49,794 nucleotides of DNA from JAVJSD01 sp040219575 (GTDB lineage: Bacteria > Planctomycetota > Planctomycetia > Pirellulales > Pirellulaceae), in NCBI GenBank assembly GCA_040219575.1, contig JAVJSD010000126.1, positions 1-49,794 on the forward strand. The letters are read 5' to 3'. Every line of letters begins with the position of its first letter. Within the stretch, counting starts at the first letter, position 1. Made by a program: the position numbers and the translations under genes. Of the stretch, positions 10,544-18,922 are shown in pieces. The notes beneath the pieces were generated by a model. It was not told the origin of the DNA, did not search any database, and worked only from the letters and a program-made list of their open reading frames with translations.

Positions 10544-11529
10544 TCTTCGTCTCCCACTAGCGCGGAAACGACATCGCACATGACTGCCGGGCAGACGGCA
10601 TTCCCGATCAACTTGATCCGCTCGCGCCGCGTCGACGGTGCCCAGAGATGAGATCGGGGAAATCCCATGGCGGCGGCCAACTCAGGGGGTTGTAGCATCC
10701 GCATTTCGTGGCCACGGCAATTCGGGCGTACGAAGGCGAACCGATCAAGCGTTGTGACGGTTCTTAGTGGGCGGTCCAAGGTTTGAAAGCCACCGGCACC
10801 GTCTGTTCCGTAGTACACCATAACAAACGGGGTCTTCTTCCCCAATTCGGCGATCGCCCGGTCAGCCCTTTCAAGGGTAGCGGCTGCGCGATGGGGATCG
10901 TCGAGACGACTGAATCGCCATGGTCGTTTTTTTGATTCGCCCGTGCCAAGGATCGTCTGTACCGTCTTCTCTGTTTGCCTTCCCTCCCCCGGAAGATTCG
11001 GTTCGGCCCCAAATTCCGCTATGACAAACAAACGGCGGCGTGACTGAGGCGTCCGATGCATCTGAGCGTCAATTACCACCGATTTCGTGTGGTAACCAAT
11101 GTCCTCCAGTTTCTCAATCCATTCCTCGAATCTATGCCACCGCTGCATCTGCACGACGTTTTCGACGACAATCCATTTGGGTAATAGCACCTTCGCAAAG
11201 CGGATCACCTCGAAGGCTGTCGCTCGGCTCATTTCGCAGCCTGGTTTCTTACCCTTGGCGACACTGTGGCTGGTACACTCAGGCGACGCTAGCAGCAAAT
11301 CAATCCTGCCTACGTCTTTCTTGACTTTTTGGGGCGTCAGCGACGAGGCCTGCATGCGATAAGTTTTCGCATCCGGAAAATTCAACGCATACGTTTCCGT
11401 CGCCAACTTCCACTTGTCCAGGGCAGCCACAGGCGTGGCGCCAGCGATTGCGGCACCGCGAGAGCTACCTCCGCCCCCGCTGAACATGTCGAATGTTCGT
11501 ATCTTCTTGCGCAATTTGACCACTGCCAT
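10540..11529 (-). CDS. drmMII: DNA (cytosine-5) methyltransferase, probable DrmMII
   Basis: 329 residues from the ATG at 11527-11529, which has a run of G just upstream on the coding strand; an ATG 45 bases further out is also open. Ordered C5-methyltransferase motifs are present: FSGGGGSSRG (motif I, AdoMet), LLASPECTSHS (motif IV; the nucleophile Cys is in PEC rather than the usual PC), VVENVVQM (VI), TPQSRRRLFVIA (VIII), RTVTTLDRFAFV (IX) and IGNAVCP (X). In class 2 DISARM such an enzyme marks host DNA so that it is spared. It is read opposite to the drm operon and converges with vsr, so it is separately promoted. Confidence 0.85.
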   Translation of the reverse strand: MAVVKLRKKIRTFDMFSGGGGSSRGAAIAGATPVAALDKWKLATETYALNFPDAKTYRMQASSLTPQKVKKDVGRIDLLLASPECTSHSVAKGKKPGCEMSRATAFEVIRFAKVLLPKWIVVENVVQMQRWHRFEEWIEKLEDIGYHTKSVVIDAQMHRTPQSRRRLFVIAEFGAEPNLPGEGRQTEKTVQTILGTGESKKRPWRFSRLDDPHRAAATLERADRAIAELGKKTPFVMVYYGTDGAGGFQTLDRPLRTVTTLDRFAFVRPNCRGHEMRMLQPPELAAAMGFPRSHLWAPSTRRERIKLIGNAVCPAVMCDVVSALVGDED

Positions 11530-11981
11530 TGGGTGATGCCCCCCGCATGTAGGAATCTTACGTGATCCAAACATCCCACGCTAGGCAGGAAAAAGACGGC
11601 AAATATCGTGGAAGTTCGACTGGCACCAGCAGCACAATCGAGAAACACGGCAAATGGACCGATTGCACCAGTTCCCTGATCCCAGGCCTTTTGGAAAAGA
11701 GGGTGGCCTTTCGAGGTGCGTGTCACCAGCACCCGCGACGTCTGAAAGGACAGCATGGCGGCACCGGCACGCGCGTTCAAACGATGAACGTGAGCCCTTC
11801 GGCCCCACGTTCATCCCGCGAAACCCCAACCCTCGAAGATCGTTAACTAACAACCCCGCGTCACCAAATTCGGCCGCCCCGCGCCGCCGTATTGAACTGC
11901 CGTCAACAAGCGTCTCAGCAGACGAATGTCGCGCCGATTACGAGCAGGATCTGCTCTTTGGGCGGGCTGCAGAAAACACAA
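11530..11981. other. Intergenic stretch with one strong hairpin
   Basis: About 450 bases between the methyltransferase start and the end of the HEPN-type gene, both on the minus strand. The only clear structure is a perfect 10-bp inverted repeat (GATGAACGTG at 11783-11792, CACGTTCATC at 11806-11815) with a 13-base loop. No run of T follows on either strand, so it is not a standard terminator. No convincing gene. Confidence 0.5.
11783..11815. other. Perfect 10-bp inverted repeat
   Basis: The arms are fully complementary and the loop contains CTTCGG. It could be a transcript-end stem for the upstream minus-strand gene or a protein-binding site upstream of the methyltransferase. Function unknown. 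Confidence 0.55.
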
Positions 11982-12704
11982 CTATCCGGCATTTGGCTGT
12001 GACCGGTTGATTCGAGTTCTGGCCGATCGTGCCATTTGGCCGACTTTCGGCGTAAGCGGCGGATAGCACATGATGCCCCAGTTCTCGTCGGCCCCGTGGT
12101 TGGTCCAGACGAGCAGGAACGCCCGGAGCATGTGATCCATCGCCTGTGTGCAGTGCCGAATGGCTGTACGGTTCAACGAACTGTTGTAGGTGGAAGCTCC
12201 GTGGGCTAACTGGCAACGCAGGAAGTAAATCCGCTCGAAGAGCCGATCCAAAATCAGCAGCCAGTTTCCCTCCAGAAACCACGTCCTCGCATCGTACTTT
12301 GTCTTCTTGGACTTGCTGGCGCGTTTGTCGGTGGGCTCTTGCCAGAAATACCGGCTGAGGAACTCGTCGTCGAATATCGACATGACGAGCGGCTTGTTTT
12401 CCATCAACGTGCTTACGATTACGTCGTCAGCGTCGAGCGTCACCATCCGTTCGAGGAAGTGTTGCCAACAGACGACATCCGCCACCGGTTGCTGCGCCAA
12501 TTGGTCCCATTGACCGTACAGTGCGTTGAAGGCGATCCACTGACTCAGCAGCACCAGGTCCAGATCATCGCCTTCTGCCTGTTCAGCACGCTGTAGCCAA
12601 CTGCAGGCCCTGTGGAAGCGGATCGTCGTGGGGCTGCCTTCAAGCCGCTCCTTGTGCGGCTTCCAGCGACGTCGCAGGTCGCGAACGGTGAGTGATTCGG
12701 ACAT
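11982..12704 (-). CDS. HEPN-like hypothetical protein
   Basis: 240 residues starting at MSESLTVRDL; a longer reading from 12806 adds 34 residues with no support. The protein is helical. Its distinctive segment is RCQLAHGAS (about residues 172-180), which fits the R-X4-H motif of HEPN domains, preceded by a helix rich in aromatic residues (LDRLFERIYFL). HEPN proteins are often ribonucleases in toxin-antitoxin and phage-defence systems, though Apea-type members resembling this one are largely uncharacterised. It sits beside the DISARM-like island, which fits a defence role, but no antitoxin partner is evident. Confidence 0.5.
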   Translation of the reverse strand: MSESLTVRDLRRRWKPHKERLEGSPTTIRFHRACSWLQRAEQAEGDDLDLVLLSQWIAFNALYGQWDQLAQQPVADVVCWQHFLERMVTLDADDVIVSTLMENKPLVMSIFDDEFLSRYFWQEPTDKRASKSKKTKYDARTWFLEGNWLLILDRLFERIYFLRCQLAHGASTYNSSLNRTAIRHCTQAMDHMLRAFLLVWTNHGADENWGIMCYPPLTPKVGQMARSARTRINRSQPNAG

Positions 12705-13042
12705 GATCGTGCCGGGATTGGGAGAGCAATGGTGGGCTCCGTTCCCGACAGTCTGTCCATACCGACTCGATTCTACCACGGTGCAACGCAGAGGCCATCT
12801 GAACATTTGTTTGGCGCGAGCGTGGGGAAAACCTTGCTGCTACAATCACCAGGCAGCAGCGAACTGGGAGCCCTTGAGCAGGAATCTGTCGAGCTTTCTG
12901 CACCGGACAATGACGATCGCCATTCGCAATTGAAGGGCGAGGTAGGTGACTCCGCAGGCAGAGTTCAGTTCCCGCCATTCGTGTTCGACATCCGAGGCCG
13001 TAAGGTGTGGACCAAACCCATCAAGGAAGTAATCGGTCAGCG
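12705..13042. other. Intergenic region holding a DUF3293 gene fragment
   Basis: Lies between the divergent HEPN-like gene and the pRiA4b-like gene, so it should contain promoters for both; TACAAT at about 12840 is a possible -10 box without a good -35. It includes a 53-bp copy of part of the DUF3293 gene found 7 kb downstream. An open frame across it reads that fragment, then unrelated sequence. Confidence 0.45.
12888..12940 (+). repeat. 53-bp direct repeat, copy A (DUF3293 fragment)
   Basis: Identical to 19927-19979 except for one base (C here, A there, giving D in place of E). Translated in the open frame it gives VELSAP-D-NDDRHSQLKG, the same peptide as inside the intact DUF3293 protein. 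The flanks differ from copy B within a few bases on both sides. Confidence 0.9.
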
Positions 13043-13900
13043 ATGAACCAGCGGCAGCAAACCTCCAACGTCCTACTCACTGAGGCCCAGCGCAAGGTCG
13101 TTGCCGAGCTTTTGCCCAAGCTCGGCGACCGCCTCAAGCTCGACACAAGGAACGCTCGGACCATCACCTTCACGTCAACCGAACTCGAAACGATCCAGCT
13201 GGAGGCGAAACAGGCCATTCGCCATGCCGAGAACGGCATGAAGCGGAACTCACTGCGGCACATCGTCGATGCGGTCACGAAGGCGCTCGAAGACTTCAAC
13301 GGGATCGGGGCGATCCCGGCCGCCGAGCGCCTCTATCAGTTCAAGGTCACGCTGATCGAATGCGACCCTCTCATCTGGCGGCGATTTCAGGTAAAGAACT
13401 GCACCCTCGACAAACTCCATGAACACATCCAGACCGCAATGGGCTGGACGAACTCGCACCTGCACCAGTTCGAGATCAACGGTGAGAGGTACGGCGATCC
13501 CGAACTACTCGACGATGGATTTGAGGACTTCCACTGCATCGACTCGACCGTGACCAAGATCAGCGAAATCATCCCCAAAGGTGGCAAGCGACTACACTTC
13601 CTGTACGAATACGATTTTGGCGATGGCTGGGAACACGAGGTGTTGTTCGAGGGATGCCTGAGAGCCGAGAAAGGCGGTCGATATCCCCTGTGCGTTGAGG
13701 GCGAACGGGCTTGCCCGCCCGAGGACGTTGGTGGCGTCTGGGGCTACACCGAGTATCTCGAAGCGATGGCTCATCCCGAACACGAGGAACACGACGAGTA
13801 CATGGAATGGCGCGGGCCGTTCGATCCCGAGGAGTTCGATGCGAAACAGGCGACGAAGGCAATGAAGAAAGGCTTGCCGGATTGGAGGCAGTACCGATGA
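13043..13900 (+). CDS. Plasmid pRiA4b ORF-3-like family protein
   Basis: 285 residues from the ATG at 13043 (MNQRQQTSNVLL); an in-frame start at 13007 is also open. The C-terminal two thirds match the pRiA4b ORF-3 family: LYQFKVTLIECDPLIWRRF, then LDKLHEHIQTAMGW with HLHQFEI, then FLYEYDFGDGWEH, and an acidic tail with CPPEDVGG and ending LPDWRQYR. Such proteins are common on plasmids and mobile elements; their biochemical role is not established. The N-terminal 90 residues are helical. The stop overlaps the next start (ATGA at 13897), so it is coupled to the Nmad pair. Confidence 0.8.
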   Translation: MNQRQQTSNVLLTEAQRKVVAELLPKLGDRLKLDTRNARTITFTSTELETIQLEAKQAIRHAENGMKRNSLRHIVDAVTKALEDFNGIGAIPAAERLYQFKVTLIECDPLIWRRFQVKNCTLDKLHEHIQTAMGWTNSHLHQFEINGERYGDPELLDDGFEDFHCIDSTVTKISEIIPKGGKRLHFLYEYDFGDGWEHEVLFEGCLRAEKGGRYPLCVEGERACPPEDVGGVWGYTEYLEAMAHPEHEEHDEYMEWRGPFDPEEFDAKQATKAMKKGLPDWRQYR

Positions 13901-14679
13901 AGCGAAATCGCTACTTAAACTCGTCAGAAATACCGAGGCCCGGCTGCCAGACCGTAAGGGAAATCCAGACGGTTCAGCCATTCCCAAGCAGCGGCCCTCT
14001 CGCCGACAACCTCGGTCTTCCACTTCCAGTCCTGAAATCCGAGATTGGCAAGACGAATGCCCGAGCATACTCCTACGTCCTCAGCACAGTAGGCATCGAC
14101 CACGACTCCACGACGTTCGAGCAACGTGGGTCAGCGCCCAACTTTCAGGGCGGCGTAATGACGCTCTGCACCTGCAAGCACCAGATGCGGGCTACTCAAA
14201 CCGCTGAAGACTGGGAAGGTGTCTGGGTTGCAGGCTTCACGAGTCGCACGATCCACGACGGACGGCACTGGCTGTTCTACCTTGCGAAGATCGACTCCGC
14301 CTACGAGTCTCACGCCGATCTTTGGCGGGCGACGACGGCTCGCACACGGAATGCGAAATCCGCAGTCGCCAACTTTCTCGGGGACATCTTCAGGCCAAAG
14401 TCACCTTCCCTGACCGGCCCGGCCCGGTTCTCACCCAGTCGGTACGTCACTCCGTCTGCGCACGCTCACCGGCAACATCGAGGAGACAGGGGTTGGCGGA
14501 ATGACATCGATTACCGCCATGCGGAGAAGTACCGACATCCACCGCTGCTGGTTGCCGATCCGAAGATGACCTTCATCTGGGACGAGCCACTGATCTACTT
14601 CTGTGGCGATCACTGCCGCAATTTCCACAAATGGTCGTCGCTTGTTGATCTCTTCTCGCAACTTCGGGAGGCGAGATGA
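13897..14679 (+). CDS. Nmad2-like nucleotide-modification-associated protein
   Basis: 260 residues from the overlapping ATGA; longer readings from 13711 run backwards through the previous gene and are unlikely. Recognisable pieces are ARAYSYVLSTVGIDHD, TLCTCKHQMR, WVAGFTS, HWLFYLAKIDSAYESHADLW and, near the end, WDEPLIYFCGDH. These fit the Nmad2/Nmad3 pattern, families linked by comparative genomics to DNA base modification. It overlaps the next gene, which looks like the partner family. The assignment comes from recognised patterns, not an alignment. Confidence 0.55.
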   Translation: MKRNRYLNSSEIPRPGCQTVREIQTVQPFPSSGPLADNLGLPLPVLKSEIGKTNARAYSYVLSTVGIDHDSTTFEQRGSAPNFQGGVMTLCTCKHQMRATQTAEDWEGVWVAGFTSRTIHDGRHWLFYLAKIDSAYESHADLWRATTARTRNAKSAVANFLGDIFRPKSPSLTGPARFSPSRYVTPSAHAHRQHRGDRGWRNDIDYRHAEKYRHPPLLVADPKMTFIWDEPLIYFCGDHCRNFHKWSSLVDLFSQLREAR

Positions 14680-15413
14680 CCAGAAGGGCCGTACTTCTTC
14701 GTGTCGGGATCGACTCAGGCTGTGGCGGCATCCAGAGTCCGCTCTTCGCTGACGGTTCGTTCGAGTTCGTCTGCATTCCTGACAACAAGCGAGTGAGCGT
14801 CCACCAGTACGGGAGCCTCATCGGGAAGAACGGACTTCCGCACTCGGCATACTTTCCGACCCGGAGACAAGAATCTGCCGCCGGGCAGCACATCCACCTC
14901 GACCCTGAGTTCGAGACCTTCACCTACGGCGACCCGACCACGCCAAAACGCTCATTGCAAAAGTTGGGACAGGGCGACTACCTGATCTTCTATTGCGGGT
15001 TGCAGGAGTGGGATGAGGAGACCGGCTGGCGGGCCGACAAGCCTCCTGCGCTGTACATCGTCGGGTACTTCGTGGTCCAACTCGCAGGCATGGCAGCGGA
15101 CTTCTCAAAAACGATGCTGAAGCGAGAGTTCGGGAAGAACTTCCACGTTCGCTACGCGACCGTCTTCGACAGGCAACGTGAAGATCTCGTTCTCGTCAAG
15201 GGAGGGCCGGATAGCCGTCTGTTGACGAAGGCCCATCGACTCAGTTCAGTTGGCAAGGATCGATCTGGGAAGCCGCTGAAGGTCTTGTCGCCCAAGATGC
15301 GGAAAGTGTTCGGCACGTTCAATGGGAAGGTGTCGATCCAGAGAAGTCCGCCAAGGTGGGTGGAGCCGGATTTCGTGAATAAGGCAATCAAGTTCGTGAC
15401 GGGCTTGGAGTAA
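14676..15413 (+). CDS. Nmad3-like nucleotide-modification-associated protein
   Basis: 245 residues, coupled to the preceding gene by ATGA. Typical features are an N-terminal RVGIDSGCGGIQSPLF, then FEFVCIPDN, then HLDPEFETFTYGDP, then GDYLIFYCGLQEW and LYIVGYF. This order is characteristic of Nmad3 domains, thought to act in modified-base pathways in phages and mobile elements. With the neighbour it forms the usual Nmad2/Nmad3 pair. Substrate and reaction are unknown. The acidic and Cys residues near the N-terminus are possible catalytic or metal-binding positions. Confidence 0.65.
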   Translation: MTRRAVLLRVGIDSGCGGIQSPLFADGSFEFVCIPDNKRVSVHQYGSLIGKNGLPHSAYFPTRRQESAAGQHIHLDPEFETFTYGDPTTPKRSLQKLGQGDYLIFYCGLQEWDEETGWRADKPPALYIVGYFVVQLAGMAADFSKTMLKREFGKNFHVRYATVFDRQREDLVLVKGGPDSRLLTKAHRLSSVGKDRSGKPLKVLSPKMRKVFGTFNGKVSIQRSPPRWVEPDFVNKAIKFVTGLE

Positions 15414-15451
15414 TAAGGAAGTTCCATGTCGATGATGAAAGTGTCGTAGCA

Positions 15452-16264
15452 ATGGATTTACCCAATGACAAAATGGCCGAAGCCGAGGTGAGCCTACGGC
15501 TTGCTTTTCACCTCCTGACTTTGCCTGCTTCAAGCGGAAGTGCGACCGTCGCAATTGACGGTGCCCAAGTCCGAGTTCACGGTAAAGAAGTCTTCCCCAT
15601 ATCAAGCTTTCTTTCAGCGAACGACTGGGCGATGGCTGAACAAAGTGGAAAGAATGACTGGCAGGGACGCTATGCAAAAGGAGGGCTGTCTTTGATAGTG
15701 ACGGCACAATCTGGCAGGGGGGATGTTGTCATCGATGTCGGAAAACGCCGAGTTCGGGCAGAATCGAAGAAAGGAAATCTCGTCCGAAAAAAGGGGAGCC
15801 CAGAATACCCGCTCTTACGGGAGGCTATCGGCCAGTTGATGACCGTTGAACAGGTCGAGACTAACGATTCTCTTGTGGTTGCCGTGCCGCTATCCGATAC
15901 TTTTCGCAGTCTGGCCACACGATGGCGAACTTCCCCGTTGATTGAGGAGGCCGACATTCATTTTGCCTTGATTGGAAGAGACGGAAGCGTCGAGGGACTA
16001 CCTGCGTACCTGTATTCAGCGAGATGTGAAACGGCGGAGGTGTCTCCAGCACCGCTGAAGTTAGGTCACTACCGGCATTACAAGGGAAATGAGTACATCG
16101 TGGTGGGGTTGTCCCGACACATCGAGACCGAGGAACAACTCGTCGTCTATAGGCAGGACTACGGCGACCGAGGCTTATGGGTGCGGCCACTGACGATGTT
16201 TCTGGAGTCAGTCGAAGTGGACGGCCAGCGGGTGCCTCGATTTGAGTTTGTCGGAGAGGCGTAA
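15452..16264 (+). CDS. Hypothetical protein with C-terminal DUF1653
   Basis: 270 residues. The last 65 form a DUF1653 domain: GHYRHYKGNEYIVVGL, VVYRQDYGDRGLWVRPL and a final FEFVGEA. DUF1653 is a small beta fold of unknown function, usually a stand-alone protein of 70-100 residues. Here it is fused to about 200 unrecognised residues containing KGGLSLIVTAQ and RSLATRWRTSPL. It follows the Nmad3-like gene by 38 bases and precedes the MBL gene by 3, so it is probably in the same transcript. Confidence 0.7.
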   Translation: MDLPNDKMAEAEVSLRLAFHLLTLPASSGSATVAIDGAQVRVHGKEVFPISSFLSANDWAMAEQSGKNDWQGRYAKGGLSLIVTAQSGRGDVVIDVGKRRVRAESKKGNLVRKKGSPEYPLLREAIGQLMTVEQVETNDSLVVAVPLSDTFRSLATRWRTSPLIEEADIHFALIGRDGSVEGLPAYLYSARCETAEVSPAPLKLGHYRHYKGNEYIVVGLSRHIETEEQLVVYRQDYGDRGLWVRPLTMFLESVEVDGQRVPRFEFVGEA

Positions 16265-16267
16265 ACC

Positions 16268-17074
16268 GTGCCCAACTTCATCTGCACCACCTGCGGCACG
16301 CAATTCGCCGAAAGCGACCAGCCGCCCGACGAATGCAAAATCTGTACTGACGACCGGCAGTTTGTCGGCTGGAACGGGCAGGAGTGGACCACGCTGGACG
16401 ATCTGCGAGAGTCGCACCGGATTGTTGTTAGGCTGGAGGAAGCCGGTCTGTACGGCATCGGCATGGAGCCGTCGTTCGCCATTGGCCAGCGGGCGCTGCT
16501 CGTCACGCACCCCGAGGGTAACGTCCTCTGGGACTGCATCCCGCTGATCGACGACGCCCTGGTCGAAATGATCAAGGGGATCGGCGGGATCTCGGCCATC
16601 GCCATCTCGCATCCGCACTACTACTCCAGCATGGTCGAATGGGCGAAGGCGTTTGGTTGTCCTGTCTATCTCCACAGCGCCGACCGGCAGTGGGTGATGC
16701 GGCCAGACCCGGCCGTCAAGTTCTGGGATGGAGAGACGAAGGCGCTCGTCGGAGGCTCGACGCTCGTCCGCTGCGGCGGGCATTTCGACGGCGGCACAAT
16801 CCTTCACTGGCCCCAAGGCGCAGACGGGCGCGGGACAATTCTGAGCGGCGACATCCTGCAAGTTGTTCAGGATCGCCGTTGGGTCAGCTTCATGTACTCG
16901 TATCCGAACTTGATTCCACTTCCCGCTGCAACCGTTCGGCGCATCGTCCAGGCCGTGGAGCCGTTTGAGTTCGACCGCATCTACGGAGCCTGGTGGGGAA
17001 AGATCGTGCGGGCAGATGCGAAGGCGGTCGTGGAGAGGTCAGCGGATCGGTACGTGCGGGCGATTGAACCATGA
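16268..17074 (+). CDS. MBL-fold metallo-hydrolase with zinc-ribbon N-terminus
   Basis: 268 residues from a GTG start 3 bases after the previous stop. Residues 4-30 have a rubredoxin-like pair (CTTCG and CKIC). The body is a metallo-beta-lactamase fold. The usual HxHxDH motif is reduced to SHPHYYSSM near 115-123; RCGGHFDGG at 170-180 and LSGDILQV near 195 supply further metal ligands. The incomplete His motif suggests an unusual metal site or altered activity. It overlaps the esterase gene by ATGA. The substrate cannot be inferred. Confidence 0.75.
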   Translation: MPNFICTTCGTQFAESDQPPDECKICTDDRQFVGWNGQEWTTLDDLRESHRIVVRLEEAGLYGIGMEPSFAIGQRALLVTHPEGNVLWDCIPLIDDALVEMIKGIGGISAIAISHPHYYSSMVEWAKAFGCPVYLHSADRQWVMRPDPAVKFWDGETKALVGGSTLVRCGGHFDGGTILHWPQGADGRGTILSGDILQVVQDRRWVSFMYSYPNLIPLPAATVRRIVQAVEPFEFDRIYGAWWGKIVRADAKAVVERSADRYVRAIEP

Positions 17075-18885
17075 GGTTGCTTGTGAAGACACGCATTTTG
17101 GCTTTCAGCTTCGTTCTCCTTGGATCGGCCATCGCCGCCGCGCAAGAGCCTCCCAGAACGGTCGAGGCGCTATTCGCTGACTTTGATCCGACCAAGGAGA
17201 TGCTCGACTCGAAAGTCGTGCGGGAGTGGGAGAAGGGCGCGATCACGTACCGCTACGTCACCTACCACATCGGCACGTTCAAAGGCGAACCGGCTCGCAT
17301 GGCGGCGTTCTACGCCTTCCCAACAGGCGCAGAGAAGCTGCCTGGCTTGCTGCACCTGCATGGCGGCGGCCAGCGAGCGTTTCTGCACGAGGTCGATTTC
17401 TACGCCAAACGAGGCTACGCCTGCTTGTCAATCAATTGGGGCGGTCGAGAGATGGAGGACGCTCAAGATGGCGATCCCAACACCGATTGGGGAGCAGTCG
17501 ATCCGACGCAGAAGTACGTGCCGGGCTATTTCAACCTGAAGCCCGGCGAGAAGTATCTCGATCCATTCGAGTCGCCCCGAAACAACAATTGGTATCTGCT
17601 GACACTGGGGGCCAGGCGAGGGCTGACCTTCCTGGAGCAACAGCAGGAAGTCGATCGCAGCCGGCTCGGCGTCTACGGCCATTCGATGGGCGGCAACCTG
17701 ACCATCTACGTAGCCGGATCAGATAGCCGCATCAAAGTCGCCGCACCGTCAGTTGGCGGATCTGGATTCCGTACGCAGCCGTGGCCGCTTCTGCCCCAGC
17801 AGCGAAGGCAGACGCCCAATGGCGACGTGGACCTGTTTAATTCCACCATCGGATTCGAGTCGTATGCGCCGCACATCACAGCCCCGACGTTGTGGCTGGG
17901 AGCGACCAACGACTTTCATGGAATCATGGATGACACCTATCGTACAGGCGAGTTGATCCCACACGAGCAGGTCCGCTACGCCTTCACACCGCACATGAAC
18001 CATCGGTTCACACCGGAGTTCGCCGTCACCAGGCCGCTCTGGATCGACCAGCATCTCAAGGGGAGCTTCACCTTTCCGAGAACACCAACATCGGACTTGG
18101 TGCTGGCTACCGACGATGGCGTTCCGGTGCTCAACGTCACACCCGAAACGTCGATGCCGATTGAGCGTGTCCAGCTTTTGTATTCGGTCGATCCCGACCC
18201 GCAGGCACGTTTCTGGCGAACCGCCGAGGCCACAAGAGACGGGAACATCTGGTCGGCAAGATTGCCCCTTGTGAGCGTGGACCAACCACTTTTCGCATTC
18301 GCCAATGTCCACTACCGGCTGGAGAATCCCGAGTCAGTCCCTTTCGCACCACCAACCAAAGAGTTCGCTATCAGTTCGATGTTGCATACCGCCACGCCGG
18401 ACGAACTGCGCCGTTCCGGAGCCAAGGCGACCGACATGGCGAGTCCCTTGATCGACGACTTCGCGCACGGTTGGCGAGACTGGTACTCGCTTTCGGCGGC
18501 CAACCCGCATCATTGGGAATACTCGACTCGCAAGCTCAACGATTCCAAGTGGCGAGGACAGCCGGGCCAGAGGCTCACGCTTGAAGTGGAATCGGAACGA
18601 CCAAATGAACTCGTTGTCGTTCTGACCGAGAACTTCTTTCGACCGTACAGGGGTAAGAGTCAGGAGTTTGTGGCCGTCGTGAATCTGACCGGCGGCGAGT
18701 CGGAAACCGCTTCGCTAACGCCAGGTGACTTCCGGACAACCGAAGCTGAGAAACTGTCGTCGTGGCAGAACATCGATCTTCTAAGCCTCCGCGCCTACTA
18801 CGAGAAAAGCGACACGCTGCTTGGGAGCAAAAGCTGGACGGGGCCGCAACCGACGTTTCACAAGCTGTCTTGGCGGGAACGCTGA
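17071..18885 (+). CDS. Secreted alpha/beta hydrolase (acetyl-xylan esterase / dienelactone hydrolase type)
   Basis: 604 residues with a signal peptide (about 1-24, ending AIAAAQ). The hydrolase domain has an oxyanion region LHLHGGG near 95, the nucleophile elbow GHSMGG near 203-208, an acid in the TLWLGATNDFHG strand, and a His in the HMNHRF segment. About 200 extra C-terminal residues look like a beta-sandwich. Similar planctomycete proteins act on polysaccharide esters outside the cytoplasm. It overlaps the MBL gene (ATGA at 17071) although its role appears unrelated to the upstream Nmad genes. Confidence 0.75.
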   Translation: MRLLVKTRILAFSFVLLGSAIAAAQEPPRTVEALFADFDPTKEMLDSKVVREWEKGAITYRYVTYHIGTFKGEPARMAAFYAFPTGAEKLPGLLHLHGGGQRAFLHEVDFYAKRGYACLSINWGGREMEDAQDGDPNTDWGAVDPTQKYVPGYFNLKPGEKYLDPFESPRNNNWYLLTLGARRGLTFLEQQQEVDRSRLGVYGHSMGGNLTIYVAGSDSRIKVAAPSVGGSGFRTQPWPLLPQQRRQTPNGDVDLFNSTIGFESYAPHITAPTLWLGATNDFHGIMDDTYRTGELIPHEQVRYAFTPHMNHRFTPEFAVTRPLWIDQHLKGSFTFPRTPTSDLVLATDDGVPVLNVTPETSMPIERVQLLYSVDPDPQARFWRTAEATRDGNIWSARLPLVSVDQPLFAFANVHYRLENPESVPFAPPTKEFAISSMLHTATPDELRRSGAKATDMASPLIDDFAHGWRDWYSLSAANPHHWEYSTRKLNDSKWRGQPGQRLTLEVESERPNELVVVLTENFFRPYRGKSQEFVAVVNLTGGESETASLTPGDFRTTEAEKLSSWQNIDLLSLRAYYEKSDTLLGSKSWTGPQPTFHKLSWRER

Positions 18886-18922
18886 TCCGAGAATACAACA
18901 GCGGCGAATCTAAGCAGACAAC

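Noticed and set aside
12729..13046. An open frame of 105 codons containing VELSAP
   Set aside because: Its only recognisable part is the 53-bp DUF3293 fragment; the rest looks random.
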